64,000 nt of DNA from Hymenopus coronatus (lineage: Eukaryota > Arthropoda > Insecta > Mantodea > Hymenopodidae), in the NCBI GenBank assembly GCA_030762935.1, contig CM060881.1:100124501-100188500 (forward strand), read 5' to 3'. A program made the translations under genes and the position numbers. Of the stretch, positions 53,575 to 64,000 are shown piece by piece; the stretch's first letter is position 1; every line of letters starts with the position of its first letter. The notes beneath the pieces were generated by a model. It saw only the letters and a program-made list of their open reading frames with translations, did not search any database and was not told the origin of the DNA.

Positions 53575-55155
53575 TGACTTTAAAATTATTGATATTGCTG
53601 TACTGTTGTGTAGCATTGGAAGTACAATTTATAATTATAACAACGTTGAAAAAAAAAATCGAACACTTTTAATGTGTTTTTCTTCATTTTGCTAAGTTTT
53701 GCAGATACATTGCCTTAATTGCAGCAGTTCTTGAGTCTTCATACCAGAGGGATAACACAACGGCTCACAATAGACTTTGCAGGTACGAATGTACCTAAGA
53801 GTAACAAAACTGTAACATGCTGCCTGGAAACTTCAACCCTGCCCTAGATAAGTGGAATATATTGCTGTTGTAACTTAAGATCAGCATCGGCTCGTGTTTT
53901 CATTTGAGAAAACGCTTCCTATTTCCGAACGTGATCCTCCTGGCGGCGTAATCCTAGACATGCCAAGGAACTTAATTTATTATTTATTGGTTTCGACGTG
54001 AAGGGGCTGACCCCTAACCCAGGTCTCCCCTTAATCACCAAGGGCGAGGCGAGGGCGGCGTTGATAAGTAAACGACATACAGTGGTCAGGAGGGAACCTT
54101 TTCCCCTGCGTGTGATGGCATTGTCCTCAGGGAAACTAGTTCTTGTTGGGGAAGGGCATGTTCTGCGCCCCAGGCTCCCTGTTAGCCTACTTTCCTAATG
54201 AAATGAAAATCTTGTGTGGGGAGGGGGTTTCAAAGATATGCTGACTTGTATTACCGCACAAATTAACATAGGTATCACCACTTTAAAATGTTGTTCTGAT
54301 GTTTTAAATATTGATTGGGACTCGAAAGACCAATGTCTCTTTACTTATGCTCCTATTAAACTTGCAAGAGAAGTTAATCGCTGTAGTCTCCGTTGCGAAC
54401 GAAGGCGGTAAATGATTGTTGCCGCGTAAACAGTTGAAAGGAGAGAGAAGTGATCGCAAGCACGTGGCGATTTGGCGCGAATCAGGCAACAAATGTTAAA
54501 AGTAAATGCACTACATAACATCAATATTATCTTTGCCGCTGAGTTCCGCACATTGAAAGTAAGTTATATTTCAAGCAGCAAAACATTTCACACATACATA
54601 TTCAGAAATAGACTTCCGCTGATTGGTTATAAAGCTTATAGTTATAAAAGCAAATGTTTGCTACTGCGCAACAGGTTTAATTAATCGTAATACAATTACC
54701 ATACATACTGGTACCCGCCTTTCTGGAAAAATACCAGGAAAGCGCGGCAATTGCGAAAAGTTGTCTCGATTGGCACACTCTGAATCTTGGAAGACTGGAA
54801 GGCCGATATATAAAGTAGAAACTACTATAAAACTGAAATTCCTAGGAAAGCAGGAAAATTATTACAAAGCCTCAAAAATACCTTCAAAACGCTTCTTAAA
54901 ACGCCCGAAATACCTGTTCCAGAGCCTAAAATACCCTGAAAAGCTTCTATGTGTTCTAAATCTCAACACATCTCTATCAATTCTCCAAAAATCCGTTAAA
55001 ATAATCCAAAATACATTGAAAGAAAATAGAAATATCTGGCCCAGAGACCTCAATACCTGTTCCTGTGCCCAAAATACTTTCAAATACCCTCAAAATGCTT
55101 AAAATATCCTTAAAGAGCATATAAACTGGTTTGAATAACTACCTCCATAGCTCAT
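53575..55155. other. Mostly unrecognised; degenerate short tandem motif near 54880-55130
   Basis: No gene is recognised. Between about 54880 and 55130 motifs of the type AAAATACC(T/C)T(C/G)AAAA recur every 20-50 bases (for example AAAATACCTTCAAAACGC, AAAATACCCTGAAAAGC, AAATACCCTCAAAATGC). They keep the 159-codon ORF (54623-55102) open by composition. This looks like a decayed simple tandem repeat rather than coding sequence. Confidence 0.4.
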
Positions 55156-55200
55156 ATTAACTAGTCTATAGCTTAAATAGCGTCCATAAATAAAACTCCA
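55156..55200 (+). repeat. SINE-1 tail fragment
   Basis: AGCTTAAATAGCGTCCATAAATAAAACTCC resembles the 3' tail of SINE-1 (AGAGCGTCCATAAATAAAATGC at 46568). It is too short to be certain. Confidence 0.35.
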
Positions 55201-56985
55201 TTTCCATTTATAGTCTAAAATATCTTCAAAATGTCTTAGATGTCTTTAGCATACTTACCCAAGTAGTTACATGCTTTAAAATTTGGTTTATGTGTCATAA
55301 GTAATTTTTGAGTTATTAATTTTTAAATTAAAAATCTGGCGCCAAATTCAAATCACTCCACACGATGTTGAATTTTTTTTTTCAAAATGTGCGTTTAAGT
55401 ATCAGGAACAGAACTGTTATATAAATTTAGTGTACCTCAATTAGGTCAAGAGGTAAAAATATTAAAGCAAGAAGCAGACAAAAATTCAAGAAATGTTATA
55501 ATATAATTGACTCTACAAATCAATATCTACAATAATATTACGAATTTTAAAAAACCATATGATAGAAATCCTTTTCTGCTTGTTAAGAATCTATCCTAAA
55601 AATTTAAGAGAGCTTGAATAAAACCTGTATCGTATGGAACATTTTGAATGGCAAAAACTGTTGAAAAAACTGTAATCGAGTAAATCAAGTTTTAAAGTTC
55701 AAAACGTTTTCCCTCTAAACTGCATACTTTCAAAGAGTCTAAAACCCTTCAGACACGTAAGTTGGACCCCCTTTCTCTTCCTTCTCTCCTCTGCAGCAGT
55801 TTTGTGGTTTTATGGTGATATGGTTTAAAGCACCGCATGGTAATAAAAATTACAGGAAATTGAACTACAAGTATCACATTATTTAATAAGGCAAAATTTT
55901 ATTTTTCATTTTTTGCACTTTTTGATCAAATTTCACAGATGCATTACCTTAAAGTGCTTTGTTCAAGTAACCTCAAAATATTTACTTCGAAGGAAATCTG
56001 GTCTACTTTACTTAGACAAGCGGTAGAGAAATAAATAGAGAGGTAAAAATGTATTTAGGTTTTCTCTTGCCTTCTCAACAAATACTTAGTTCTCAATACT
56101 ACAAACATATCCACAGCATCCAGATAAATCGACGGGGATCATTGCACTTAACATTTAAAAAATGTTATAACATTGTTTCCCATAAAATTCTCCATAATAT
56201 GGAATTTCTAGTTGTAGAAATGATGGCAATTTAGAGGAAATGAAGAAAGCGATCAAGCCATTTACTTTCATTTGCTGTCAACAAATGAAAAACTACATGG
56301 AGTAAGTACTGGAAATCTCAGGCTGAGTGAAATGGATGATCATTAGAAAACATGCTCATTTTCCTGTGATTTGTATGAAACAACTCAAGCGCTTATCCAG
56401 AGACTTAACGCACCCAGATCTGCTATGGAGGTGTCTCCATGGAACGACTCAAAATCTTAACGAGTCCGTAAATAATGTAAATTAGTCCAAATTACCAAAA
56501 TCCAGATTTGTCCCTCAAGTCCTTAGGATGTTGATGAAATTTCTTCATTCAATGAAGGAAACATAACAATATGTCTGGTGCTAAGGGAACTAGGGCTTTC
56601 AATTGGCAGTTTTGCAAGAAGGCGATGAAGAGAGGCCTGCGTAAAGGTTAGAAATGTGTCATCAATCCACAAAAACTGGCCAGGTTGAGAAGAAGCAGCA
56701 TTAAAAGGAGATTGAAAGACAAATATGAGGAGGAAGAAAATCCATATGACCCTTCATATGGTTCAGAAATGCACTAATATCAGGTAAATTGCACGCATAA
56801 CTTTAAATTGGCTTTTCTAAATATTCTTTTTTCCTCCAATGTACCTATTTTTTCAGTAATGGTTAGAGATAACTTTATGAAACTCTTACATGTTTATAGA
56901 TGAGTACTACAAACTTTAACAAGGGGGTTTTCCACATTACTGAAAAATATGTATCAATTTTGTACTACAAAATCAAATATATATT
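55201..56985. other. No recognised gene
   Basis: About 1.8 kb of unique-looking sequence. Near 56570-56780 two short open stretches have charged, exon-like composition (MSGAKGTRAFNWQFCKK; KLARLRRSSIKRRLKDKY followed by an acidic EEEENPYDPSYGSE tail). They lie in different frames with stops between them. This could be a decayed transposon or gene, but I cannot assign it. Confidence 0.35.
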
Positions 56986-56990
56986 ACAAA

Positions 56991-57854
56991 TCTGATGTGT
57001 TCCTTTCACATGGCTTTCTCTTTATCTCTGCAATAAATTATTTTTAAAAAGCTTATGCTTCTATTTACTTCCTGCTAATCGAGAAAAAATTAGCAGAAAT
57101 AGTCTCATTTCTTGCTTCCTTGTAAGTAGAAGCGAAATAAGGGAGTACCATAGGTTAAAGTGATAATCAAAAGCTGGTTGCTATGTGACTGAAGTTCCTT
57201 TGTTTGTATGGACATGAGTCACGAAGTCCTGAATGAGAAAAGTATAAGTTTTTATAGCTGAAACCAAAAACAAGGAATATCTCAAAAACAATCAACTCCA
57301 AGAAAAATATGTATATAACATAAATTGTGTGTTTTAAAGTGCTCTACATTTGTTGTATGGTAAGTTTTTGTCCATCTCTTACGGTTTAGCAGTTATGCAA
57401 AATTCCGTAAAATTGACCCAGAATAAAGTACCTAGTCTTCAGAGGCTATTCCCAGGAAATTCAAAATATACATTTTATTTGTCGTTTAAATATCTTTAAT
57501 ATACGATATTTTAATCAAAATCGTTAGAGCCATTTTTTATAAAATCGAAATTTTCGAAAATGTTCCATGTAAAGGGTAGTTTGGCGTGGGGGGATTTTTT
57601 CTCAAAATCTTCGTGTCGTATCCCTGGAAGATACTAAACTTAAATACCAAGTTTGGTATTTTACCGACTTTTCGTTTTTGAGTTATCGTGTTCACAGACA
57701 CACTGACACACGGACCTTTTTCTGAAAATACTTTTTTTTTGGATACAGGGGACCCTAAAACATATTTCCGGTGAAATCTCGGTATCGATTTTTTTGGTGG
57801 AGTGCATTACCTTCTCTATACACTATGTACATAGTGCGTATAGAGAAAGTAAAT
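56991..57854 (+). repeat. R870 reference copy, full length (about 864 bp)
   Basis: This copy best shows the family. The 5' end is ATCTGATGTGTTCCTTTCAC with a subterminal GGCTTTCTCTT. Then come CTTCCTGCTAATCGAGAAAA, GTTGCTATGTGACTGAAGTT, TGTTTGTATGGACATGAGT, CCATCTCTTACGGTTTAGCA, GAGGCTATTCCCAGGAAATT and AATCAAAATCGTTAGAGCCA. GGTAGTTTGGCGTGGGG and ACTTTTCGTTTTTGAGTTAT follow. The short microsatellite is CACAGACACACTGACACACG (57692-57711). The 3' part GGTGAAATCTCGGTATCG precedes the terminal palindrome CTCTATACACTATGTACATAG with its reverse GTGCGTATAGAG, and AAAGTAAATAA ends it. No transposase or replicase is encoded, so it must be non-autonomous. Confidence 0.9.
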
Positions 57855-58425
57855 AATAATAAAACTGAAAATAAACAAACGTGTTAAAGTTAGGATGAAG
57901 GACAATGAAACTTTGCCTAACCCCCTTAAGGCAAACTATTTATTTTCTTAACCGAAAATGGAACAAAATGTGAATGACACGTTTGCTGTATGTAATATGT
58001 AAGTATGACAAAAGAAATCCAAACAAAATCTGGTAACGAGGAGCGCATTCTTTCCACGCCACCAGTTTGATAGACATTGTGGTTATGGAATGTTGTTTGC
58101 ACAGCTGCTATGACTGCGCTTACTCTTGTTTAATGTTAAACAAGAGGTTTGTTCTACCTTGTTGCCTACCTCATTGGACCGCAACTGAAGGCTGATGTAT
58201 ACCTACATGTATAAAGGTTTAAATGCGACTAACTTGAAAACGCATTAGGTTATGAATTATTGTCTGAAGTTGTTCGGAGAAGTTTTTGGGTCTCCGTTAC
58301 CGGTTAATTTGATGTTAAGATGTAAAACACATAAAACTACTTGACATGTGAATAAACTAACTAGGTAGCTCTGACTACATGCTGTATTTATTTATACAAG
58401 AAAAGATAACCACACATTACAAAAA
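57855..58425. other. Spacer with a perfect 11-bp palindrome
   Basis: Unrecognised sequence with CTCTTGTTTAA/TTAAACAAGAG (58123-58133 and 58136-58146, loop of 2). No gene signal. Confidence 0.4.
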
Positions 58426-58429
58426 CTTT

Positions 58430-58845
58430 TGATGTAATCCATTCACATGACTTTCTCTACTGTTCTATAGACAAACTATTCTTATAAAATATTATGTTAT
58501 TACTTGCTTTCTTGAAGTAGAAGTCAAATAAGGAGATATCCTAGTTTAAAGCGATCAAGTCCTTTAAAATCTGTTTGCTCTGGGATACAATTGAAATTTA
58601 GTTCTCTTTGGTGACTACGAGTAAAATAAATGGGACACAAAACGAATGATAACTTACCGTTTAAGAAAATTATAAGTATTTTAAAATTCAAGCCAATACT
58701 CATGAATAACTCAGAAATCATTAGCTCCACAAAAATTAATCTTGGTCTATTTCTGTTAATGGTTATCTCGATTAGCATGACGAGATACAAGAATTGTCTT
58801 GTCAAGAACTCTAAAATGAGTGAACGAATAAGAAAAATATGATAC
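58430..58845 (+). repeat. R870 5' half, older subfamily
   Basis: TTTGATGTAATCCATTCACATG and CTTTCTCTACTGTTC form the 5' end. The core goes to ATAACTCAGAAATCATTAGC (58704-58723) and then a short tract with reversed ATCTCGATTAGCATGACG. The next copy starts at 58846. The ORFs in it are not conserved among copies. Confidence 0.65.
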
Positions 58846-59737
58846 CTTTCTCTATATCTCTGTGACAAATTACTGTTAAAAGCCTTATTATTCTATCTAC
58901 TTCGTGCTAATCGAGATAATTATTAGTAAAACAGTCTTATTACCTACTTTCTTGAAAGAGAAAGGGAAATGAGGAAGTACACTAGGCTAAAGCAATAGTC
59001 ATCTCTTTTACTCGTAAAAGCTGATTGCCATATAATTGAAATCCATTTTTTTTTTTTTTTTTTTGCATGGCCAAGAGTTAAGTATTTTAAAACTGAAAGC
59101 AATAAAAGGAATATCTCGTAAATTATCAACTCCACGAAAAAATGTATATAAATGATAAAAGAATGATAGTTAATAATATTTATTGCAGTAAAAAGGACTT
59201 CATTTGAAGCTAATCCAATTAGGTATATAAATGTAATGTGTGTTTTGATGAGATCTACATTTTTGTATAGTAAGTATTCTCCACCTCTTACGGTTTACCA
59301 GTCATGCAAAATTTATCAAAATTCATCCAAAATAAAGAGGATTTTAGAGGCTATTTCCAGAAAATTCAAGATATAAATGTTATTTTTCATGTAAATATCT
59401 TTAATATACGGTATTTTAACCAAACCCGTTAATGCTGTTTTTGAGAAAATAAAATTTTTCGAAATTTTTCCATGTAAAAGCTAGGAGTAGGGAATTGTCC
59501 TCAAAATCTTCGTGTCGTATCCTTGGAAGATACTAATCTTAAATACCAAGTTTGGTGTTTTACCGGCATGTTCATGTTCACAAACACACGGATATACACA
59601 TACACACACTAAAAGTGCTTAGTTTTGGTTTCAGGGGACCCTAAAAGGAGTATTTCCTGTGAAATCTCAATACAATTTTGGGTGGAATGCAATACCTTCT
59701 CAACCTACGTACCATGTTCTATGTGGAGAAATTAACT
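58846..59737 (+). repeat. R870 family copy, near full length
   Basis: ATACCTTTCTCTATATCTCTG begins at the subterminal repeat. It then has CTTCGTGCTAATCGAG, a T-run inside (59047-59064), a 60-bp unrelated stretch near 59160-59215, the core, CACACGGATATACACATACAC and CCTGTGAAATCTCAAT. The reduced terminus is TACCATGTTCTATGTGGAG. Confidence 0.72.
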
Positions 59738-60030
59738 AGTTACCAGTGGATCTTTGCCGATCTAATTTTATGTTGGACACTACCAGTTAGTAATACACCG
59801 TTACAAACCAAGAAGTTACTATGTTCCTTAATCATGACTTATACCAGGTGACCCAACAGCGCCGTAGCTCACGTGTTCATATACCCTTGGAGCATTGAAA
59901 GGTCAGTGGGGAACTGGCGCACTGACATGAGTTACCTTCGTTCTACTCCTCTTGCTTGCTAGCGAATATGATAAGCGGACACCTCCAACACCAGCACCCC
60001 AGCTTTATATCAAGCAATAAAATGGCAAGG

Positions 60031-60078
60031 AAACATAAAGCACCGTAACATGGTTTTCGTTACGGTGCTTTAATATGT
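60031..60078. repeat. Hairpin
   Basis: AAAGCACCGTAAC (60037-60049) and its inverse GTTACGGTGCTTT (60059-60071) flank a short loop; the match extends imperfectly outward (AAACAT/AATATGTT). It is a subterminal structure of the TIR element. Confidence 0.75.
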
Positions 60079-60206
60079 TATATATTACATACATTATACA
60101 TGGCTTTTAACATGTCTTTTTTTTTTTCTTTTTTTTTTTTTTTTGCCCTTGCAACTACTGCTCATAGCAATGATATTCACTAGCATACAGTGGTGTTAAC
60201 CTTTGG

Positions 60207-60372
60207 GTTGGTATTGCTTTTTATTAAGTTCAGCATGCACGCTCACACACACACACATTCACCTCTCATTCATAGTTATAGATCAATTCAGAATGGGGAA
60301 TAATCTGGCTAAAGAAAAATTGCGATTCAGTATTGGGAAAATCGAAACTGGGATGCTAACGACCAGACCATA
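60207..60372 (-). repeat. SINE-2-like fragment
   Basis: On the minus strand: TGGTCTGGTCGTTAGCATCC, CAGTTTCGATTTTCCC (worn B box), AATTTTTCTTTAGCCAGATTATT, CCCCATTCTGAATTG and GAGGTGAATGTGTGTGTGTG. It follows the SINE-2 order (B box, AATTTTTCTTTAGCC, GTGAATGTGTG). Confidence 0.6.
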
Positions 60373-60484
60373 TTTAATTTAAATCTGCAATGCTTATAGT
60401 CCATAATGTTAGACAAGAGCAGCGTAAACACATTAATATTCATGGGTGGATACTGATAGAGCTCCTGGCTTTCTCCTGAAAAAT

Positions 60485-61721
60485 TGCTTTAACAGTCAGG
60501 ACAATAAAGGAACAAACATTAAGAAAGAGAGGAAATAATTGAAACAGCTACAACATTATAAGAAAACTTATACAGCAGCACCCTTCCTAATGGCAACAAA
60601 GATTTAACTTTATTCACATCCAAACCCATAAAAGAAGAAGCGAAAATAGTGAACATCACACTATTAGACAAAAAAGGCAGTAAGGCAGATATAAACAACT
60701 ACCGTCCAATCGCACTAATGTCAAACATATATAAGATTATTGTCGCGAATAATCATCAGAAGGATGAATAGGAATATTGAAGAAAACCAATCAGTGGAAC
60801 AAGCTGGCTTCAGAACGGGGCATTCAAAAATCGATCACTTACAATCAATAGAACAACTAATAGAAAAATAGATGAATACAACCAAAAAGTATATCTGGCC
60901 TTCATTGATTTCCAAAAAGTATTCGACACGGTAGAACAAGAGCCTGATCCTAAGAGCCCCGAGTAAACAGGGAGCAGAGAAAGAATATATCAGAACCCTA
61001 GCAAAGATGTACCTCCACAGATGGATAAATTTGGAAGAGAATTCGAATTACAAAGGAGAGTAAGGCGAGGAGACATAATCCCACCCAAACTCTTCATTTG
61101 CCTACTCGAAGCGATCTTCAGGATATCAAAGGAGACAACGGAGTAAATATAGACGGTATTAAATTATCTAATCTCCGATTCGCAGATGACATAGTCCTAG
61201 TGGTCAAGAACTACAAACCTTCATGACAAAAGTAAATGAACTTAGTATCAAAGTGGGTCTGCAAACGGATACAATCAAGATAAACTTGACGACAAATTAT
61301 AGAGAAAAAGACATCTCAATAATGCCAAATGATCCATTTGAATATGTACAAGAAATAATCTACCTGGGAAAAACAATATCCTTCAAGAAAAGTATGCGCA
61401 AGGAAATCACGAGAAGAATATCCACCGCATGACCAAAGTTCTGGACATTAAAATGCATATTGCTAGAAAAGTCCTCTAATCTGAGCATCAAGAGGCACAT
61501 CCTCAAAACATGCAACTTACCAACCTTGATATACGGCTCACAGCTTGGAGCACAGCAAAAAAAGACAGAAAAGCAATACAAACATGCCAAAGGAAAATGG
61601 AACGGAAAATCTTAGGAATCACATGGAGAGACAGAATTAGGAACCACTTAATTAGTGGACGAACACAAATAACAGACGCAGTACATACCAGCAACTACCA
61701 AAAATGGAGATGGGCGAGGCA

Positions 61722-61761
<40 letters not shown>

Positions 61762-62110
61762 CAGAAAAGCAATACAAACATAGAAAAAGAAAAAAGGAAC
61801 GGACAATCTTAGGAATCACATGCAGAGACAGAATTAGGAACCACATAATTAGTGGACGAACACAATTGACAGACGCAGCAACTACCAAAAATGGAGATGG
61901 GCGAGACACATCATGAGGCAAGATTCCAACCGATGTACCCACAATATGGGAACGAGGACAGAACGAAAAAGATCGGGACGTCAACGAACAAGATGGTCAA
62001 ACGATCTCAAGAAAACAAATAGACCACCACAGCGAAAGAGAGAAGGAGATGGCAGCACCAGACCAAGACAGCTGCACGGAACACAAGTGCATTGACCAAA
62101 ATAGCCAGTA
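60485..62110 (+). pseudogene. RTE-like non-LTR retrotransposon, reverse transcriptase region, broken
   Basis: The readable RT pieces lie in different frames. ADINNYRPIALMSNIYKI (about 60690-60745) is followed by SVEQAGFRTGHSK. Motif A FIDFQKVFDT (60901-60930) has its catalytic Asp. The catalytic FADD motif is at 61179-61190, and downstream are EIIYLGKTISF and EITRRISTA. A C-terminal KMERKILGITWRDRIRNHL type segment is followed by RKRSGRQRTRWSNDL. This order is that of RTE-clade elements, which insert by target-primed reverse transcription. Many frameshifts and stops, a missing N-terminal endonuclease and the internal duplication at 61561-61913 make it dead. Confidence 0.85.
61561..61913 (+). 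repeat. Internal duplication in the LINE separated by a 35-A run
   Basis: GACAGAAAAGCAATACAAAC begins at 61563 and again at 61760. Both copies continue with GGAACGGA, ATCTTAGGAATCACATG, AGACAGAATTAGGAACCAC, TAGTGGACGAACACAA and AAAAATGGAGATGGGCGAG. The first copy ends in AAGC plus 35 A (61725-61759), then the second begins. The copies differ by several substitutions and a 10-bp deletion. Confidence 0.88.
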
Positions 62111-62640
62111 TTAATCAGTAGGGGAAAAAATGAATAATGTCAAAAGACCCACGTGTTTAAGTGCATACAATGGACCAAAAAGTGCTAAATTAACTCCTAG
62201 AACAACAGTGTACTTTATAGTAGTGAATAACATGTTATTTAGAAAATTACTTGAAGGGTTAAGTTGAATCCTTCCTGGAATGGCTAACCAGGACTGCCAA
62301 ACCAAGCCCGTACCCCCAGAGCCGTACTAACACTCATACTGCTAGAGCAAATAAATACATATTAATTTTTTCAATCTAAAAAGTTTCCCACGAAAATAAA
62401 GCCTCTGTAACTGAAGTGGGAAACATTCTAAGGTCATTTAGATCTGTATACCATATCGATCCTCGATCCACTTATCATCTTTGTTGATAAGAAGAAGAAT
62501 AGAACAAAAGACACTTGAATAATGCACCCATTCCTACTGACCTGTATCTACTAGGAAATGCTCCATTGAGTTCTGAAACTTTTTAACGCACGAAGAGATA
62601 TCAGCACACCTGAAATATGGCGCTGTTGGGTCACCTGGTA

Positions 62641-63135
62641 AGTTTGTGACTCTTATTCATAATTGACGACGAGAATTAGCCATAATATTTTTAATAGTTT
62701 CAATAGTTCAGCTCTTCAAATTTTCGACGTAGGTTAATCTGACTACTACAATAATTTACGGTTTAATGAATATTTTAGAGCTATGGCAAAATGAGGGAAG
62801 CTGCGTAATAGGGAATCACCAGGTGGAATTTTTATACTACTATCAGATTTCTCGTAAGCCGCAACAGGCCTGTAGTAGAAGGGATTGCAATGCTGGTGCC
62901 GTGTTTACAAGGAGGGTGGACGACGCCTGTTCTCATTAGCAGGAGGGATGTTTGGTAGAGACAACACGCAATAGTATTCATTACGTGAAACAAGGGAGGT
63001 CCACCGCACCCAGGGGTGCCACTACCACAGGATGACCAGACTAGAAAAAATATTACACAATTTCTCTATCATTATAATAATTCTGTATATTTACTCATAT
63101 CAAAAGATAAAATATAGTCATCTCACTGAATCTTT
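62641..63135. other. No recognised feature
   Basis: Unique-looking sequence between the TIR element and the last R870 copy. Confidence 0.35.
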
Positions 63136-63137
63136 TA

Positions 63138-63264
63138 ATTTTTACTTTCTCTATACGCACTATGTACATAGTGTATAGAGAAGGTATTGCACTCCACCAA
63201 AAAGTTCGATACCGAGATTTCACCGGGAATATATGTTTTAGGGTCCCCTGTATCCAGAAAAAGG

Positions 63265-63305
<41 letters not shown>

Positions 63306-64000
63306 GTGTGCCTGTGAACACGATAACTCAAAAACGAAAAGTCGGTAAAATACCAAACTTGGTATTTAAGTTTAGTATCTTCCAGGGATGCGACACGAAT
63401 ATTTTGAGAAAAATTCCCCCACCCCCAACTACCCTTTACACGGAACATTTTTTCGAAAATGTTGATATTCTAAAAAATGACTCTAACGATTTTGATTAAA
63501 ACATCGTATATTAAAGATATTTACCTGACAAATAAAATGTATATTTTGAATTTTCTGGGAATAGCTTCTGAAGACTACTTTATTCTGGGTCAATTTTAAG
63601 GAATTTTGAATAACTGCTAAACCGTAAGAGATAGACAAAAACTTACCACACAACAAATGTAGAGCACCTTAAAACACACAATTTGTTGCATACATTTTTT
63701 TCGTGGAGTTGATTGTTTTTGAGATATCCCTTGTTTTTGGTTTCAGCTATAAAAACGTATACTTTTCTCATACAGGACTTTGTGAACTCGTATCCATACA
63801 AACAAAGGAACTTTAGTTGCAGAGCAACCAGCTTTTGACTGTCACTTTAACCTATGGTACCCCCTTATTTCGCTTCTACTAACAAGGAAGCAAGTGATAA
63901 GACTATTTCTGCTAATTTTTGCTCCATTAGATGAAGTAAATAGAATAATTTGTTGCAGTGATATAGAGAAAGTCATGTGAATTGAGCACATCAGATTTTT
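63138..64000 (-). repeat. R870 family copy, full length (863 bp, to the window edge)
   Basis: It starts TTTTTACTTTCTCTATACGC and CACTATGTACATAGTG with GTATAGAG, then an expanded pure (GT)n tract at 63268-63302 and CGATAACTCAAAAACGAAAA. All core blocks follow, and it ends AGAGAAAGTCATGTGAATTG and GCACATCAGATTTTT at the last base. With 56991-57854 it is the cleanest copy, and the two agree on length. Confidence 0.9.
63268..63302. repeat. (GT)n microsatellite inside R870
   Basis: A pure GT run of about 17 units at the position where other R870 copies have short CACACGGA-type repeats. It explains the poly-His/Thr and Cys/Val ORFs predicted across it. Confidence 0.95.

Larger units (their letters stand above)
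59844..62638. mobile_element. TIR element (CCAGGTG family), 2795 bp, with nested LINE
   Basis: The left end CCAGGTGACCCAACAGCGCC and the inverted right end are identical for the first 20 bases, and similar for about 11 more (then GTAGCTCACGTG against ATATTTCAGGTG). TA flanks both sides (59842-59843 and 62639-62640). The left subterminal region matches the fragments at 24209-24420 and 48062-48265. Inside are a hairpin (60031-60078), a SINE-2-like fragment and a decayed LINE. No transposase of its own is visible, so the element is non-autonomous and was enlarged by later insertions. The superfamily is not assigned. Confidence 0.78.

Noticed and set aside
54623..55102. 159-codon frame
   Set aside because: The second half is a degenerate AAAATACC-type tandem repeat with low complexity, and there is no recognisable domain.
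61652..61984. 110-codon frame with poly-Phe
   Set aside because: It is the reverse strand of the LINE including its A-run.
63095..63448. 117-codon and overlapping ORFs with poly-His/Thr
   Set aside because: They run through the GT microsatellite and the R870 3' end, and are disrupted in other copies of the same repeat.
63138..64000. R870 as a classic TIR MITE
   Set aside because: The inverted parts are subterminal and only 11 bp, the outermost bases do not match, and no TSD is seen; it is not excluded, but less likely than a Helentron-like element.

Overview
This window looks like a non-coding, repeat-dense stretch of a large insect nuclear genome. It is AT-rich, has no long open reading frame (the longest is 208 codons and lies in a minisatellite), and carries microsatellites, poly-A-tailed SINEs, a dead mariner, a decayed piggyBac, LINE fragments and a nuclear copy of mitochondrial DNA. 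The mitochondrial fragment shows trnY followed by the 5' end of cox1, with TGA in a Trp position and a TTG-type cox1 start. That is the standard insect arrangement. The species cannot be fixed from this. I found no host protein-coding gene I can name.

The dominant component is one interspersed family, called R870 here. It is about 865 bp when complete, and some 35 full or partial copies cover roughly 23 kb (about 36%) of the window on both strands. In its + orientation it starts ATCTGATGTGTTCCATTCAC, has an 11-bp subterminal repeat ACTTTCTCTAC, then a core of about 600 bp, a (CA/CACGGA)n microsatellite, and a 30-bp terminal palindrome that ends in the complementary GTAGAGAAAGT. It has no obvious target-site duplication, and copies often abut head to tail. 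This architecture resembles non-autonomous Helentron/HINE (DINE-1-like) elements, but the class is an inference.

Layout: 1-3.1 kb R870 cluster; 3.3-5.1 kb SINE plus inactive mariner with intact TIRs; 5.2-8 kb SINE-rich; 8-11.6 kb AT-rich, nothing recognised; 11.6-13.9 kb minisatellite array with 57-bp and 68-bp units of common origin; 14-17.5 kb R870 and SINE; 18-19.5 kb LINE C-terminus and piggyBac remnant; 20.3-22.2 kb R870; 22.3-23.1 kb TIR element (MITE-like); 24.2-31.9 kb R870 with small SINEs; 32.3-32.8 kb two oppositely oriented SINEs, one nested in the other; 33.0-33.4 kb NUMT; 34.4-41.7 kb R870 and SINEs; 41.9-47 kb SINEs, R870 and possible short exons; 47.2-52.3 kb R870 and SINEs; 52.7-57 kb one SINE, then mostly unrecognised; 57-59.7 kb R870; 59.8-62.6 kb TIR element carrying a decayed RTE-like LINE; 63.1 kb to the end, a full R870 copy.

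The elements do not work together as a pathway. The interest is in how the R870 family copies itself (repeated use of one TAAAAAT junction motif, doubled 3' ends, tandem copies) and in the nested history of insertions.
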